64,000 nucleotides of DNA. Origin: Symsagittifera roscoffensis (Eukaryota; Xenacoelomorpha; Acoela; Convolutidae). The position numbers and the translations under genes were made by a program. Each line of letters starts with the position of its first letter. The stretch's first letter is position 1. Positions 34,677-44,457 of the stretch are shown in pieces. The notes under the pieces are model-generated. The model had not been told where the DNA came from. It searched no databases and saw nothing but the letters and a program-made list of their open reading frames with translations. The stretch spans positions 26,991,254 to 27,055,253 of the forward strand of contig NC_087065.1 of NCBI RefSeq assembly GCF_963678635.1, given 5' to 3'.

Positions 34677-34880
34677 ATGGCTACTCAAACACACTGCCTT
34701 ATTTGTGAAAACAGCCTGCGAGGCGGAGGTGTTTGGTGCTTCACATGCCTAGGCTACATGCATGTAAAATGCAGCGGCCTAGCCCGCAGCAGTGATCACT
34801 ATGACGATTTCAGTTGTCATCGCTGCACCTCCCAATTTCATTCAGCTAACGACAAGCATGAATGCAATCCCCAACCCTAG
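34677..34880 (+). pseudogene. PHD-like zinc finger ORF of E1
   Basis: 67 codons with Cys/His spacing CxxC..WCFTC..HVKCSG..CHRC, a PHD/RING-like C4HC3 finger. In this LINE type the finger precedes the reverse transcriptase; the frame is lost after it. Presumably nucleic-acid or chromatin binding. Confidence 0.62.
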
Positions 34881-35439
34881 CTACAACCACGCTCCCCCAA
34901 ATGCACCCTCACCCTTCCACTGCCCCACACTCACAAAACTCAGGATAGTCTTCCACTATAGAACCTAGAACAATACAAGACCCATGGTCAAACCCCTGTC
35001 CAGAACTCATAGAAACCACCAGGAAAATATACACCGAAGTGGTCCACTGGAAACCGGTTTTTATGATCTTGTCAAAAAATAAAGTTGGTTATAACTTCAT
35101 TGAAACCCTCAATAGAATTTTGAACAGCCTAACTAATAGAAAACAACAAAAATACCTTCGCAATGATTTTTCCACACTTATTACTGTGCAAAACAAAGTC
35201 CGAAATTGATGGATCTTTATCCAAAACAATAGCAAGGCCACTTAAGCAATGGCAAGACGGAGACCTGGATGGACTATATAACGAAGGAAAGGCGCTGCAA
35301 ATGCGCTTGTTGAAAGGAAGTAGAAGAAAAACTGAAACTGAAGCACAACATTTCAACAAACTAATGAATACTGGAAAAATATCAAGCGCAATTGCAAAAC
35401 TAACAGACACATCGAAAAGGCGTTCTTTCTCTCGACGAG

Positions 35440-36800
35440 ATTGTCAAAGGTAAGACAGTAGAACAGACTCTCATAGAGAAACACCCACCATCTAAGCCAA
35501 TTGATGAGAAGTATATTACACCAGTCTCAAACGAAACAATTCCTTTCCATCCATCGATATTTGATCAGATAAACGGTCAACATATCAAGAAGGCAGCCAT
35601 GAGATCGCACGGATTGCATGGACCATCTGGCCTCGATACAAATGAATGGAGACGTCTTTTAACACACTTCGGGCAACAATCAATTGAGATTTCGAAAACA
35701 ATTGCTAAAATTGCCAAAAAAATTGGCCACCGAAGAACTAAATCCAGAACTAATGGAACCAAATAACGCATGCAGATTAATACCTTTAGATAAGAATTCA
35801 GGAGTAAGACCCATAGGCATAGGAGAAGTTATGCGTAGGATAATAGGGCGAAAAATAACTAAATGCTTAAAAAACGAACTCATGTCGCTCGGTTCAAACT
35901 ACCAACTCTGCCTAGGACAAAAATGCGATCCACGCGCTAAGAGATCAATACATCAAAACTTCCGCCGATGCTGTTTTACTGATAGATGCCGAAAACGCTT
36001 TCAACTCGCTGAACCGAAAACTGGCATTAAAAAACATCGAAAATACCTGCACTTCCCTTTTAACAGCGATTAAGAACTCCTACTCCAATCCATCTAAACT
36101 ATTCGTTAAAAAAAAACAATCTACTCTCAAGAAGGGACAACCCAGGGGGATCCACTAGCAATGGCCATGTACGATCTAGCCATAATACCCCTCATAAAAC
36201 TTTTATCAGTAGAAGATGTAACCCAGAAATGGTACGCAGACGACGGAAACGCAGTCGGTAAAGTAAGCAATCTATGAACCGTCCGCGATAAAATTGTATC
36301 ACTGGGTAGGTTTTTCGGCTACCACGTGAAAGCATCCAAATGCCAACTCATTGTCAAGGATGAAAAACTCGGTGAAGCTCAAAAAATCTTCGCAATTACA
36401 GGAATCACTATAAAGGCAGGAGCCCGAGTGCTTGGTTCTGTTATAGGAACAGAATCTGAATGTAAAAAGTTCCTCGAATTTCAACAGAATGAGCAAATCA
36501 AAATTTTGAAAAAACTAACGAAAAATGCTAAAACCTTCCCTCAAAACGTTTATGCCTGCTATAATAAAGGCGTGCAAGAAAAGCTTTCATTTCTTGCCAG
36601 GACAACGCCTAACACTATGGAAAACTTAAAAATAAGTGAAATTATTATCAAAGAACAATTATTACCTAATTAAGTCGGTAAAGACACTTTAAACCCCCAG
36701 TTCCGTGAGATATCTTCCTTACCCCTTAAAATGGGCGGACTTAACATCAAGCTGCCATCCGATCATGAAAACTACCTAGAATGGTCTAAGGAAACATCAC
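35440..36800 (+). pseudogene. Reverse transcriptase of E1, broken
   Basis: Frames alternate. Pieces: FHPSIFDQI..AMRSHGLHGPSGLDTNEWRRLL (35540-35660), CRLIPLDKNSGVRPIGIGEV (about 35768-35830), YQLCLGQKC, DAENAFNSLNRKLA (about 35980), a decayed QGDP-like box (about 36140), WYADDGNAVG (about 36229), and KMGGLNIKLPSDHE (about 36729). The YADD catalytic pair is preserved but at least four frameshifts or stops separate the blocks. Confidence 0.78.
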
Positions 36801-36899
36801 TAGTACTGGAATCTCAAGATCCTATTACAGCAGTAACACAGCAAGAAAAAATATGTACGAAAATCAAAAAATTGAAAACTGATTGAAGAAATCGAAAAA

Positions 36900-37673
36900 A
36901 AAACAAACCTCATTAACTCCTTAAATGAAACAGATAAATACGCAATCGACCTGGCCCCTGAAAAGGGATCCTCTAACTGGCTCAATGCTCTACCACTGAG
37001 CATATACAACTTCAACCTGAATAAATCAGAGTTCAGAGCTGGTATTTACTTAAGATACGGATGGGAACCAACCAAAACCCCACTCACATGTGCATGTGGT
37101 GCTGATTTCAACTTGACACATGCGCTTCACTGTGCAAAGGAAGGTTACACACACATAAGACTCAATGAAATTAGAGACACATTCGCCAACCTCATGAACT
37201 AGGTTTGCCATAACGTCGAGATTGAGCCAAAACTTCAGCCGTTGCAAGGCGAAAGCTTTGTCAACAATGCAGCTACAACTGAAGATGAGGCACGACTTGA
37301 CATCAGGGCAAACGGACTCTGGGGCTTACGATTCAGCCGCGCTTTGTTTGATGTGAAAATTTGCAACCCCCATGCCAAAACATCGCGAAAACTGCATAAG
37401 GATGCATACAAATACCACGAAACGCTGAAGAACTCCAAATATCAGCAAATAATTTTAAACGTAGAGCAGAGTAGCTTCTGCGCGCTAATTTTTGGATGCA
37501 CCGGTGGCGCTGCTCCAACAGCCACGCGGACGATGCAGCGATTAGCTGAAAAACTAAATGAAGAAAGACAAGAAAGCTATCCAGAATCTATAAACTACAT
37601 AAGAACTAAAATAAGTTTCGCGCTCCTGAGGAGCTCTATACTTTGTATAAGGGGGTGCAGATCGCCACGCTAA
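36900..37673 (+). pseudogene. Restriction-like endonuclease domain of E1
   Basis: A Cys/His cluster TCACGADFNLTHALHC (about 37085-37130) precedes IRLNEIRDTFANLM. From 37242 an open frame reads ARLDIRANGLW..FDVKICNPHA, with the D..DVK arrangement of PD-(D/E)XK nucleases, then FCALIFGCTGGAAPTATRTM and a closing ISFALLRSSILCIRGCRS. In R2-like elements this domain nicks the target DNA for priming. Confidence 0.68.
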
Positions 37674-37800
37674 GTTCAGTTTATCGACAACTCCATAATC
37701 GCTATTGTAGAGGAAGGACGGCTAAGTTAAATTAACATTACGACGATGCATTTAATGCTGATTTATGACTTCATTGCTGATATATTATGCATTTTTATAT

Positions 37801-38047
37801 CGCTGGTATGGCCCTATCCAGCTTTTCACTTACCGTAACTAAACGGAGGGGCCCCTTTTGTAATTTTCTTTTTATTTAAAAAAAGTACGTTCGTGCACAA
37901 GCTGGATAGGGCCCATACCAGCGTTATATAAATGATGGTATGGGCTTTTAGGTAAATCATAAAAGGGACCCTTCCGTCTAAGTACGGTCGTGCACAAGCT
38001 GGATAGGGCCCATACCAGCATTACATAAATGACGGTATGGGCTTTTA
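37801..38047. repeat. Inverted and direct repeats at the E1/E2 junction
   Basis: GCTGGTATGG-CCCTATCCAGC (37802-37822) is the reverse complement of 37901-37923 and of 37998-38020. The last two sit in a direct duplication of about 66 bases (37885-37950 and 37982-38047), each copy also holding its own CCCATACC/GGTATGGG hairpin. Confidence 0.8.
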
Positions 38048-40975
38048 GCCTAATTGTTGTGATAAACTTATTAAATTGTTTCATATATGTGAATGTTACA
38101 CCTACGCCAAATGCAGCAACAGAAACCAACGCTCACTGAAGATGAACTAGATCAGACTCACTGCAGCGTGTGTTCAAAGCATCTACGGGGCAGAGGAGTC
38201 CGGTGTAGCATATGCGGCTTTGTTCACCTCAAGCACACTCCCCTACCGAGTTCTATACACTGGAAGCCAGGCTTGATCTGCAACCGCTGCCTACCGGATT
38301 CAGTTGTCTTGGCTGATGATATCCCTCCACAGGACTTGACTCATACTGTTAGCGCGCCCGAGCACACGTCTAGTGGCCTTTCTCAACTAATGGGAGATCT
38401 CAGAATAGAGAACGTCCCTCCCGATTCCGAGGCTTGCACCTATCTCCGCAAGCTGTTCTCCACTAGAGTCCCCATACTCAAACGTGTCCCGAAAGGAGCA
38501 AGAGTCAACTTAGCCTGTCTCTATAGCGAAGTTATCATCGATATCTCCAAACACCCTTACGAAGTTTTCAATTGGCTGAAGCTTATGAGTATCCCCGCCC
38601 ACTGTCTGAAGGCGACTGACAGAGGAGGGAAAAACACCGAACAAACCTCACCAGTTCAGTCAACTCAGCTAAAAGATCTTTTTCCGGCACAGCTGAGATT
38701 CCGGAGCAGCCGAAAAGAAAAGGCAAAGCCGAAAAAGGAAACAGAGAGTCTATGGAGAAGGGTACAAGAGAAAATTGATGATGGCAATATCCGAGGTTCC
38801 ATATGGATAGCTTCGCGCAATGACACGATGCCTGAAATTACACCCGAAATTGTAAATGAGATGGAAGAAAAACAACCCCGGCACAAGTTCGCCTATGCTG
38901 TTCAGGGAAATGAAGAACAAGAATGAGATCACTACTGTGGGTTCTACGGTTCACTCTTGTATAAAATCTTTCCCGAACGGCTCAGCCGGTGGGCTTGATA
39001 AATTGAGGCCTCAAGTTATCAGAGACATGATTGGAATGTGTAACGAAACATCAAACAAACTGATTGAAGACCTGACCGGGCTCACAAATATCATCTTGAG
39101 CGGTGGTGTACCGATTGATATCGGACCTTTCTTTTTCGGGGCAACCTTGTTCGCACTCAAAAAACCTTCTACCGTTGTTCGGACCATAGCAGTCGGCAAC
39201 AAATTTCGCAGATTGGCAGCGAAATGTGCTGGCAAAGATCACAAACAATTAAAACAAAGAAAATGTTCATATGGATCTACTCAACTGGGCTTCGGCGCCA
39301 AAAATGGATGTGAGGCGGCAGTCTATGCCACCCGCAATCTCCTATTTTCTCCCGGCATCAGCGATGAACACGTTCTAGTCAAAATTGATTTCGAAAAGGC
39401 ATTCAACTCAATCTCAAGGCAACACATGCTGGAGAACATTAGCGAAAAGTAACCTCACCGGAAAAATTTTGCGTTCTCTGCCTATAGTCAACCCTCCTAT
39501 CTGTTCTTTGGATCTCATATTCTGAACTCCAATGAAGGAGCTCAACAAGGAGACCCGGAGGGGCCGCCCATGTTCTGTGACACGATTATTCATTCGCTGA
39601 CTTCTGCTCTTAACTTCTGGTATCTGGACGATGGGAAGCTTGCTGATAAGTTCCGGGTAGTTTTCGAGGACTTGAAACTGGTGATAGAGCGCGCTCGTAT
39701 GCTTGGCCTGAAAGTTAAGCCTTCGAAATGTGAGCTAACTTTCCTAGGTCACCGAGTGAAGAGCTCAAACTCGAATTACTGCAACTATTCAACACGATCT
39801 GCCCTGCTATACGAGAGACTCCATTGGACGACCTATGCATCCTTGGTGCAGGCATGGGTGCTGAATGTATCCTTGACAAATTGACCAAACGTTCTAAAGA
39901 TCTTGAGCTACTGAGCGAACGCCTGATCGAAATCGAGGCACACTCGGCGCTTTTTCTTTTGAAAAACTCGTTCAGTATACCGAAACTGACATTTCTGCTC
40001 CGCACGTCACCGTGCTTCATGCACCCCGACATACACTTCAACTATGATTCCATTCTGACCTCAACACTGGAAAAAATCAGCAATGTTCAACTTACAGATT
40101 TTTCCCGCACCCAGACCTCTCTGCCAGTTAAAATGGGTGGCCTGGGTCTGCCATCTGCGTCATTGCTTGCGACTTCCTGTTTTCTATCCTCCGCGAGCTC
40201 TTGTGCTGCTTTGTCAGACCAAATCTCCATTTGTACCGGACCAACAGGCGACAAAGAAGCTGCTAAAGAACTCTGGGGTGATACTGCACAAGCACTTCCA
40301 CCAACTAATAGAAGCACCCAAAAGAATAGGACTTGGCCAGTATTCGAGAACCTAAAAACCTCGATGCTTGAGAACTAATCATTGGAAGACCACAATAGAA
40401 TAGAAGCTTACTCTGGAAAGATGGCGGAAAGCTGGCTGAAGGCTCTGCCATCATCCAACTTGGGCTTGAAACTCAAAGATATCCAACTCCGCATCAGTGT
40501 GGCACTGTAGTAGAATTGACTCATTCGAGCCCCTGAAAGCAGCGACTACAGCAGAAGAGACGAAAAGAATGAAATACACTGAAATCCTCAACAGAGGCTA
40601 CTTGTTTCAGCCTGTCGCATTCGAAATACAAGGAGGCGCAGGACCAGACAACCAACGTTTTCTTTCTAAGCTCAGCAAGCTGATTCAAGATTCCACCAAC
40701 GAAGCCCGTGCTTCTGCCTTCCTTAGACAAATAATATCAGTTTGCATACAGATGTCTAACGCAGCATGTGTCATCGGAACTCTACGCCCGCAAGCTTCTC
40801 TCGATGAAATTTATGATCCTCTAATTCTCTGTCACCTTGTATCTCACTTTCTGCGAATTTCTTATCTTGCCATTGCAAACATCCGGCCTTTTTATCTGAT
40901 AGATTTCCTATATGGTGCTCTCTTTCACTATCTTGGTTTTATGCTTCAGTTGTTGTTTTGCTATTTGAAATAATT
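37961..40975 (+). mobile_element. Non-LTR retroelement E2
   Basis: Shares its first 36 bases (AAAAGGGACCCTTCCGTC..) and the TAGCCTAATTGTTGTGATA block with E1, but its coding region is of a different reverse transcriptase lineage. No matching inverted terminus was found at its right side. Confidence 0.65.
38093..40973 (+). pseudogene. E2 zinc finger, reverse transcriptase and nuclease fragment
   Basis: First frame (38093-38926): CSVCSKHLRGRGVRCSICG..CNRC finger, a spacer, and a basic KEKAKPKKE region. Second frame (38856-39452): SAGGLDKLRPQVIRDM, FFFGATLFALKK, GFGAKNGCEAAVYATRNLL and the catalytic DFEKAFNSI. Third frame (39570-39884, preceded by GAQQGDPEGPP): FWYLDDGKLAD, the YxDD active site, and GLKVKPSKCEL. 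Fourth frame (39824-40378): LPVKMGGLGLPSA. A last piece (40497-40973) has PVAFEIQGGAGP..FLRQIISVCIQMSNAACVIGTL, the C-terminal part of the endonuclease; the part with the metal-binding Asp is missing. Four frame changes make this a dead copy. Confidence 0.78.
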
Positions 40976-41065
40976 TTTTTAAGTTTATTATATAAATACA
41001 TCAAAAAACAATAATGCGGGAATCAAGTCAAGTCAGCATTCAATGCATTGTCATTAAAAGTATTT

Positions 41066-41215
41066 ACTTCAACCGTCCCTCCTCTACAAAAGCACTAATT
41101 GAATTGTCTATGAATTGAGTCTTAAGCAGTCATCTGCACCCCCGTATACAAAGGATAGCGCTTCTGAGCAGCGCGAAGCTTATCTTAGTTCTTACAGTGA
41201 AGCCATGTAAGCATC
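41066..41215 (-). mobile_element. E5: 3' end fragment of E1-type element
   Basis: On the minus strand, AGCTTCGCGCTGCTCAG..GGGGGTGCAGAT and GTAGAGGAGGGACGG match the end of the E1 nuclease ORF and its 3' untranslated part (37600-37720). Confidence 0.72.
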
Positions 41216-41690
41216 ACTGACGTTGGAAACCGAAGAGCTCAATTGACACGAAATTTCTTCTGCAAAAAAATGCGCCTGAAGAATTGCGAGTCGGATTTGT
41301 GGTTTTGGGCATGTCGTCTTGCTAATCTGTACAACGAATACTTCAAAAACAGACTTCTAGGAATGCACACAAAGTTTTTCAAAACTTGCTACAACGAATC
41401 AGATACATGCACTTGGCACATTTAATGCGAATGCAACAACTGTAGAGACCTGAAAAACTTATACTTATAACTGAAAACTAAACTTTGAACAATGCAATGA
41501 CTGGGTTTTATGCGAACCATTGGATTATATTCCTAAGACTTTTGTTATTCATATTATTATTTTATAGTTGCAAAACGTTAGAACGTTGTTATTATTAAAC
41601 GTTATCATTAAACGTTATTATTATTATTACGTAGTTGCGAAATTTGAAATTTACTTTTAAACAAAGATTTCTTCTATTATTATATAGTTT
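41216..41690. other. Possible LINE C-terminal remnant
   Basis: The frame 41243-41425 (+) ends in DTCTWHI-stop-CECNNCRDLKNL, a Cys/His pattern seen at the C-terminus of many LINE proteins. The rest is AT-rich with no gene. Confidence 0.3.
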
Positions 41691-41699
41691 ATCGTTCAA

Positions 41700-42315
41700 T
41701 CATTGGAAGGCGAAAGCTTTCACTACAAAACAACCACTACTGAAGATGACGCTCGACTTGACATCAAAACAAATGGACACTGGGGAGGCCGATTCAGCCG
41801 AACCTTTTTCGATGTAAGAGTTTTCAACCCCCATGCTAAATCCTGCACTAAAAGTTTATCTGACGCCTACAAATATCTTGAAAGTCATAACATTAAAATA
41901 CCAACAAAGAAGTTTGGATGTGCAACAGAGTATTTTTGTTCCATTATTTTTTGCATGTAGCGGAGGAGCAGCCCCAGGCTCTACAAAAACCGTCTAGAAA
42001 CTAGCAGAGAAACTAAGCGAAAAACGGAACGAATCATACTCGGACACAAAAATCTTTATAAAAACAAAAACAAGTTTTGCACTTATGAGGAGTGCAATTC
42101 TTTGTCTTTGGGCGTGCAAAAATTTTCTAATTACATCCAACATAGACAATTCTATCTGTGCTATATTCGAGGAGGGTGGATTTCAATTAATAATTCTCTT
42201 GATGCATTAAAATCGACTTGTTTTAATCATAAAATTTTGCCGATGTATTTATATACCGTTGGGCCGGCCCTTTCCAACCTGTGCATGTGGGAAGGGCCCA
42301 TTCTAATTGACCCTC
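41700..42315 (+). mobile_element. E3: 5'-truncated E1-type element
   Basis: Opens at the start of the nuclease core (EGESFHYKTTTTEDDARLDI..FFDVRVFNPHAKS, 41703-41960), runs through CATEYFCSIIFCM and a GAGCAGCCCCAGG (GGAAPG) segment, and ends with a hairpin GGCCCTTTCC/GGGAAGGGCC (about 42260-42300) like that at the E1/E2 junction. Confidence 0.72.
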
Positions 42316-42319
42316 TCTT

Positions 42320-42780
42320 TTTATTTTAAAGTTTATTGTTTCTGAGTAGCTTTCATGCCTTTTTTCACTAACTTTTTCAGCTATGCCCTGCCTTGTCCGA
42401 GTAGATGCTGGTGCGGCACCACCAGTGCAGCCAAAAATGAGCGGGCAGAAGCTGCTATGTTTGACTTGTAGAACTCTCTGTTGGTGTTTTGAGTTTTTTA
42501 GTGTATCGTGGAGGTTATAATCGTCTTTCAGTAGTCATCGTGAAAATTTTCAGTGAGGGTTGCAGACTTTGACATCAAAAAAGTTTCGACTAAACCTTGA
42601 GCCCCATAATCCGTTTACTTTTACATCTTGTCGAGCGTCTTCATCAGTTGTGGTTGAATTGTTGACAAAGCTCTCGCCTTGCAACGACTGAAGTTTTGGC
42701 TCGATTTCAACATCAAAGCAAACCTCGCTCATGAGGTTGGCAAAGGTATCTCTGATTTCGTTATCCCTCATGTGGGTGTA
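42320..42780 (-). mobile_element. E4, 3' half of an interrupted minus-strand element
   Basis: The minus-strand frame 42550-42780 reads YTHMRDNEIRDTFANLMSEV, then LQGESFVNNSTTTDEDARQD and GLWGSRFSRNFFDVKVCNPH. It continues in another frame with FCPLIFGCTGGAAPAS. The metal-binding pair survives (ARQD for ARLD; DVK). It faces E3 tail to tail. The sequence stops abruptly at the 5' LTR boundary and its missing part resumes at 61285. Confidence 0.8.
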
Positions 42781-43650
42781 TGTGCCATTCCGCCAGATTG
42801 GCACCGTCGAACCCTCTGTCGAGAACAAAACGGACGTTGATGACCTTAAGGATGATTTCGTGATGAAAAGCAGGGTCGGAATATTCTGGAATTTTTAAAA
42901 CTTTAAATTTTCCATTTTCAACAGATTATTTCCGGGAACATAGAAGACGGCCATTTTGACTAGAAAACGAAATAAAAACACAACGAACGAGAACGTCAAA
43001 CGAACAGTTCGAGAAAAAAAAAGAAAAAACGGAGTCTCTTATCGTGACGATCACGCACGATAAGACACGTAACTAAAGCAGATAGGAAGGAAGGAGGCTT
43101 CAGTGGAACAGCCGGAGCAGATCCGTACCCTCCCGTGCCATGAGATTGAGGAGATAATAGCGTTATCTCAGGATGAGAACGGAATCGGAGGCCCGGTTCG
43201 CAGAGACTCAGTAGACTGTAATATACACTTCGTAACGGCTGTGGTGCCCTGAAGACCTGATTTATTTCCATTTTTATATTGTATTTTGGAGCATGAATAG
43301 CTGGAAAAAGGAAAAGTCAATCCATCCCCAATGTATTTAATATATAAATATCACTAAAAACATAGTAAATTATGGTTTTTAGAGCCGTGTTTTTAATAGT
43401 AATTACGTAGTCTGAGGATCCGAGACCCAGTTATGTGGTTTTTTTGCATGTAAACGAAAGCTGATCAAAGTCGTTTGACTGATGGCCTAAAAATTGTATC
43501 TTTTTACTTAGCCCTAAGCAGACCACAAAACTAACTGGCTAGATCTAGACGGTGAAAATCGAGTAGGATTAAGGTAACTGACGCCTGCCAGTTGTCAATA
43601 GGTGCTTTTTCTACGCAACTTAAGTATGTAGTATTTGAGCGAATGTTACA
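42781..43650 (+). mobile_element. 5' LTR of Gypsy-type element
   Basis: 870 bp, TG at the start (TGTGCCATTCCGCC) and CA at the end (GCGAATGTTACA). Colinear with the 3' LTR over its whole length. Both hold a hairpin (C/T)TTATCGTG..CACGATAAG (43038-43064 here) and a TATATAA-type box before CACTAAAAACAT (about 43340). Several small indels and many substitutions separate the two LTRs, so the insertion is not recent. The flank to the left is E4. Confidence 0.9.
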
Positions 43651-44457
43651 TAGACGTTTTTATGGCGCAACTGGGTGGGCGTGTTAAAGGCAAAAGACCA
43701 TCATGATACCCTCCGAAGTAATTTGGGCGTTTAAGGAAAAGAAGACCTCGGTGAGTGTGTTAGACAAGACACATTCACTTGAGAAGAGAAAGTTGTTCCC
43801 TACTCTCGTGCACTTGGAACTAACTGAGTATGGGAGGGCTTTTGCTTAGACTAGATATTTTCGACCAGAGGTTGCCTTGAGCTACTTTATAGGACAGCTC
43901 GGGCAATCGCAGTACACATAAAAGAAGACCTCGGAGAGTAAATTAAGTAAGACACACTCACTTGAGAAGACAGTGTCTTGGGCTTCGTTCGTTTGGAGTG
44001 TCCCAATTGAGGGAAGCCTTTTTCTTTAAGATTAAGTTTTAATTGTCTGTTATTGAAACCATCACTGCTATTTTATACAGAATTACTTGATTTTAAACGA
44101 GGCAGTGATTTCAGACATCTGTGGCAATAAGGTGATACTGAAGCGAGAGATCGCTGTCACCCATAGGGTGTGTTGTTATTTTATTGTCAGTTGTGTTTTG
44201 TGAGTTGGTTATAATTTCTTTTGAGTTTTTGTGATTTTATTATACTAAGTATTTGAGTGGAGTCAGTAGTAACTCAAAATTGGACAGACTCTGTGTTGAA
44301 CTTTAGCCGAGTCACTAATAGCATCTCTAAGAGATTAATGGATACTTTAGATACTGAAGAAGTTGAACAAGCAGGCTTAAGCAAAAAAAAAGGTTTTTCT
44401 TTTCGGGACTTATGCATTGTCGTCAGAATATTTTTTTGATATATTTAAGGACCTAGC
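43651..44457 (+). other. Gypsy leader with a pair of direct repeats
   Basis: No ORF of note. AAAAGAAGACCTCGG..GACACATTCACTTGAGAAGA at 43737-43788 returns in diverged form at 43921-43971, each followed by a run ending in GAGGG(A/C). Function unknown; packaging or translation signals are possible. Confidence 0.55.
43663..43680 (+). promoter_or_regulatory. Candidate tRNA primer-binding site
   Basis: TGGCGCAACTGGGTGGGC begins with the TGG that pairs with tRNA CCA ends. It sits 12 bases after the LTR, a little further than usual. The tRNA is not identified. Confidence 0.4.

Larger units (their letters stand above)
33754..37859 (+). mobile_element. Non-LTR retroelement E1 with inverted terminal repeats
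   Basis: Coding order: SGNH-like ORF, PHD-like zinc finger, reverse transcriptase, PD-(D/E)XK-like endonuclease. The left end (33754-33788) AAAAGGGACCCTTCCGTC.. is matched in reverse by the right end (37825-37859) ..AAACGGAGGGGCCCCTTTT. Many frameshifts and stops show a dead copy. The endonuclease type is that of early-branching R2/CRE-like LINEs (family knowledge; clade is inferred). Confidence 0.72.

Noticed and set aside
42996-43271. Minus-strand ORF in the 5' LTR, with a longer version in the 3' LTR (60571-60951)
   Set aside because: Presence in both LTRs follows from their shared origin and gives no evidence of coding; no domain is recognised.
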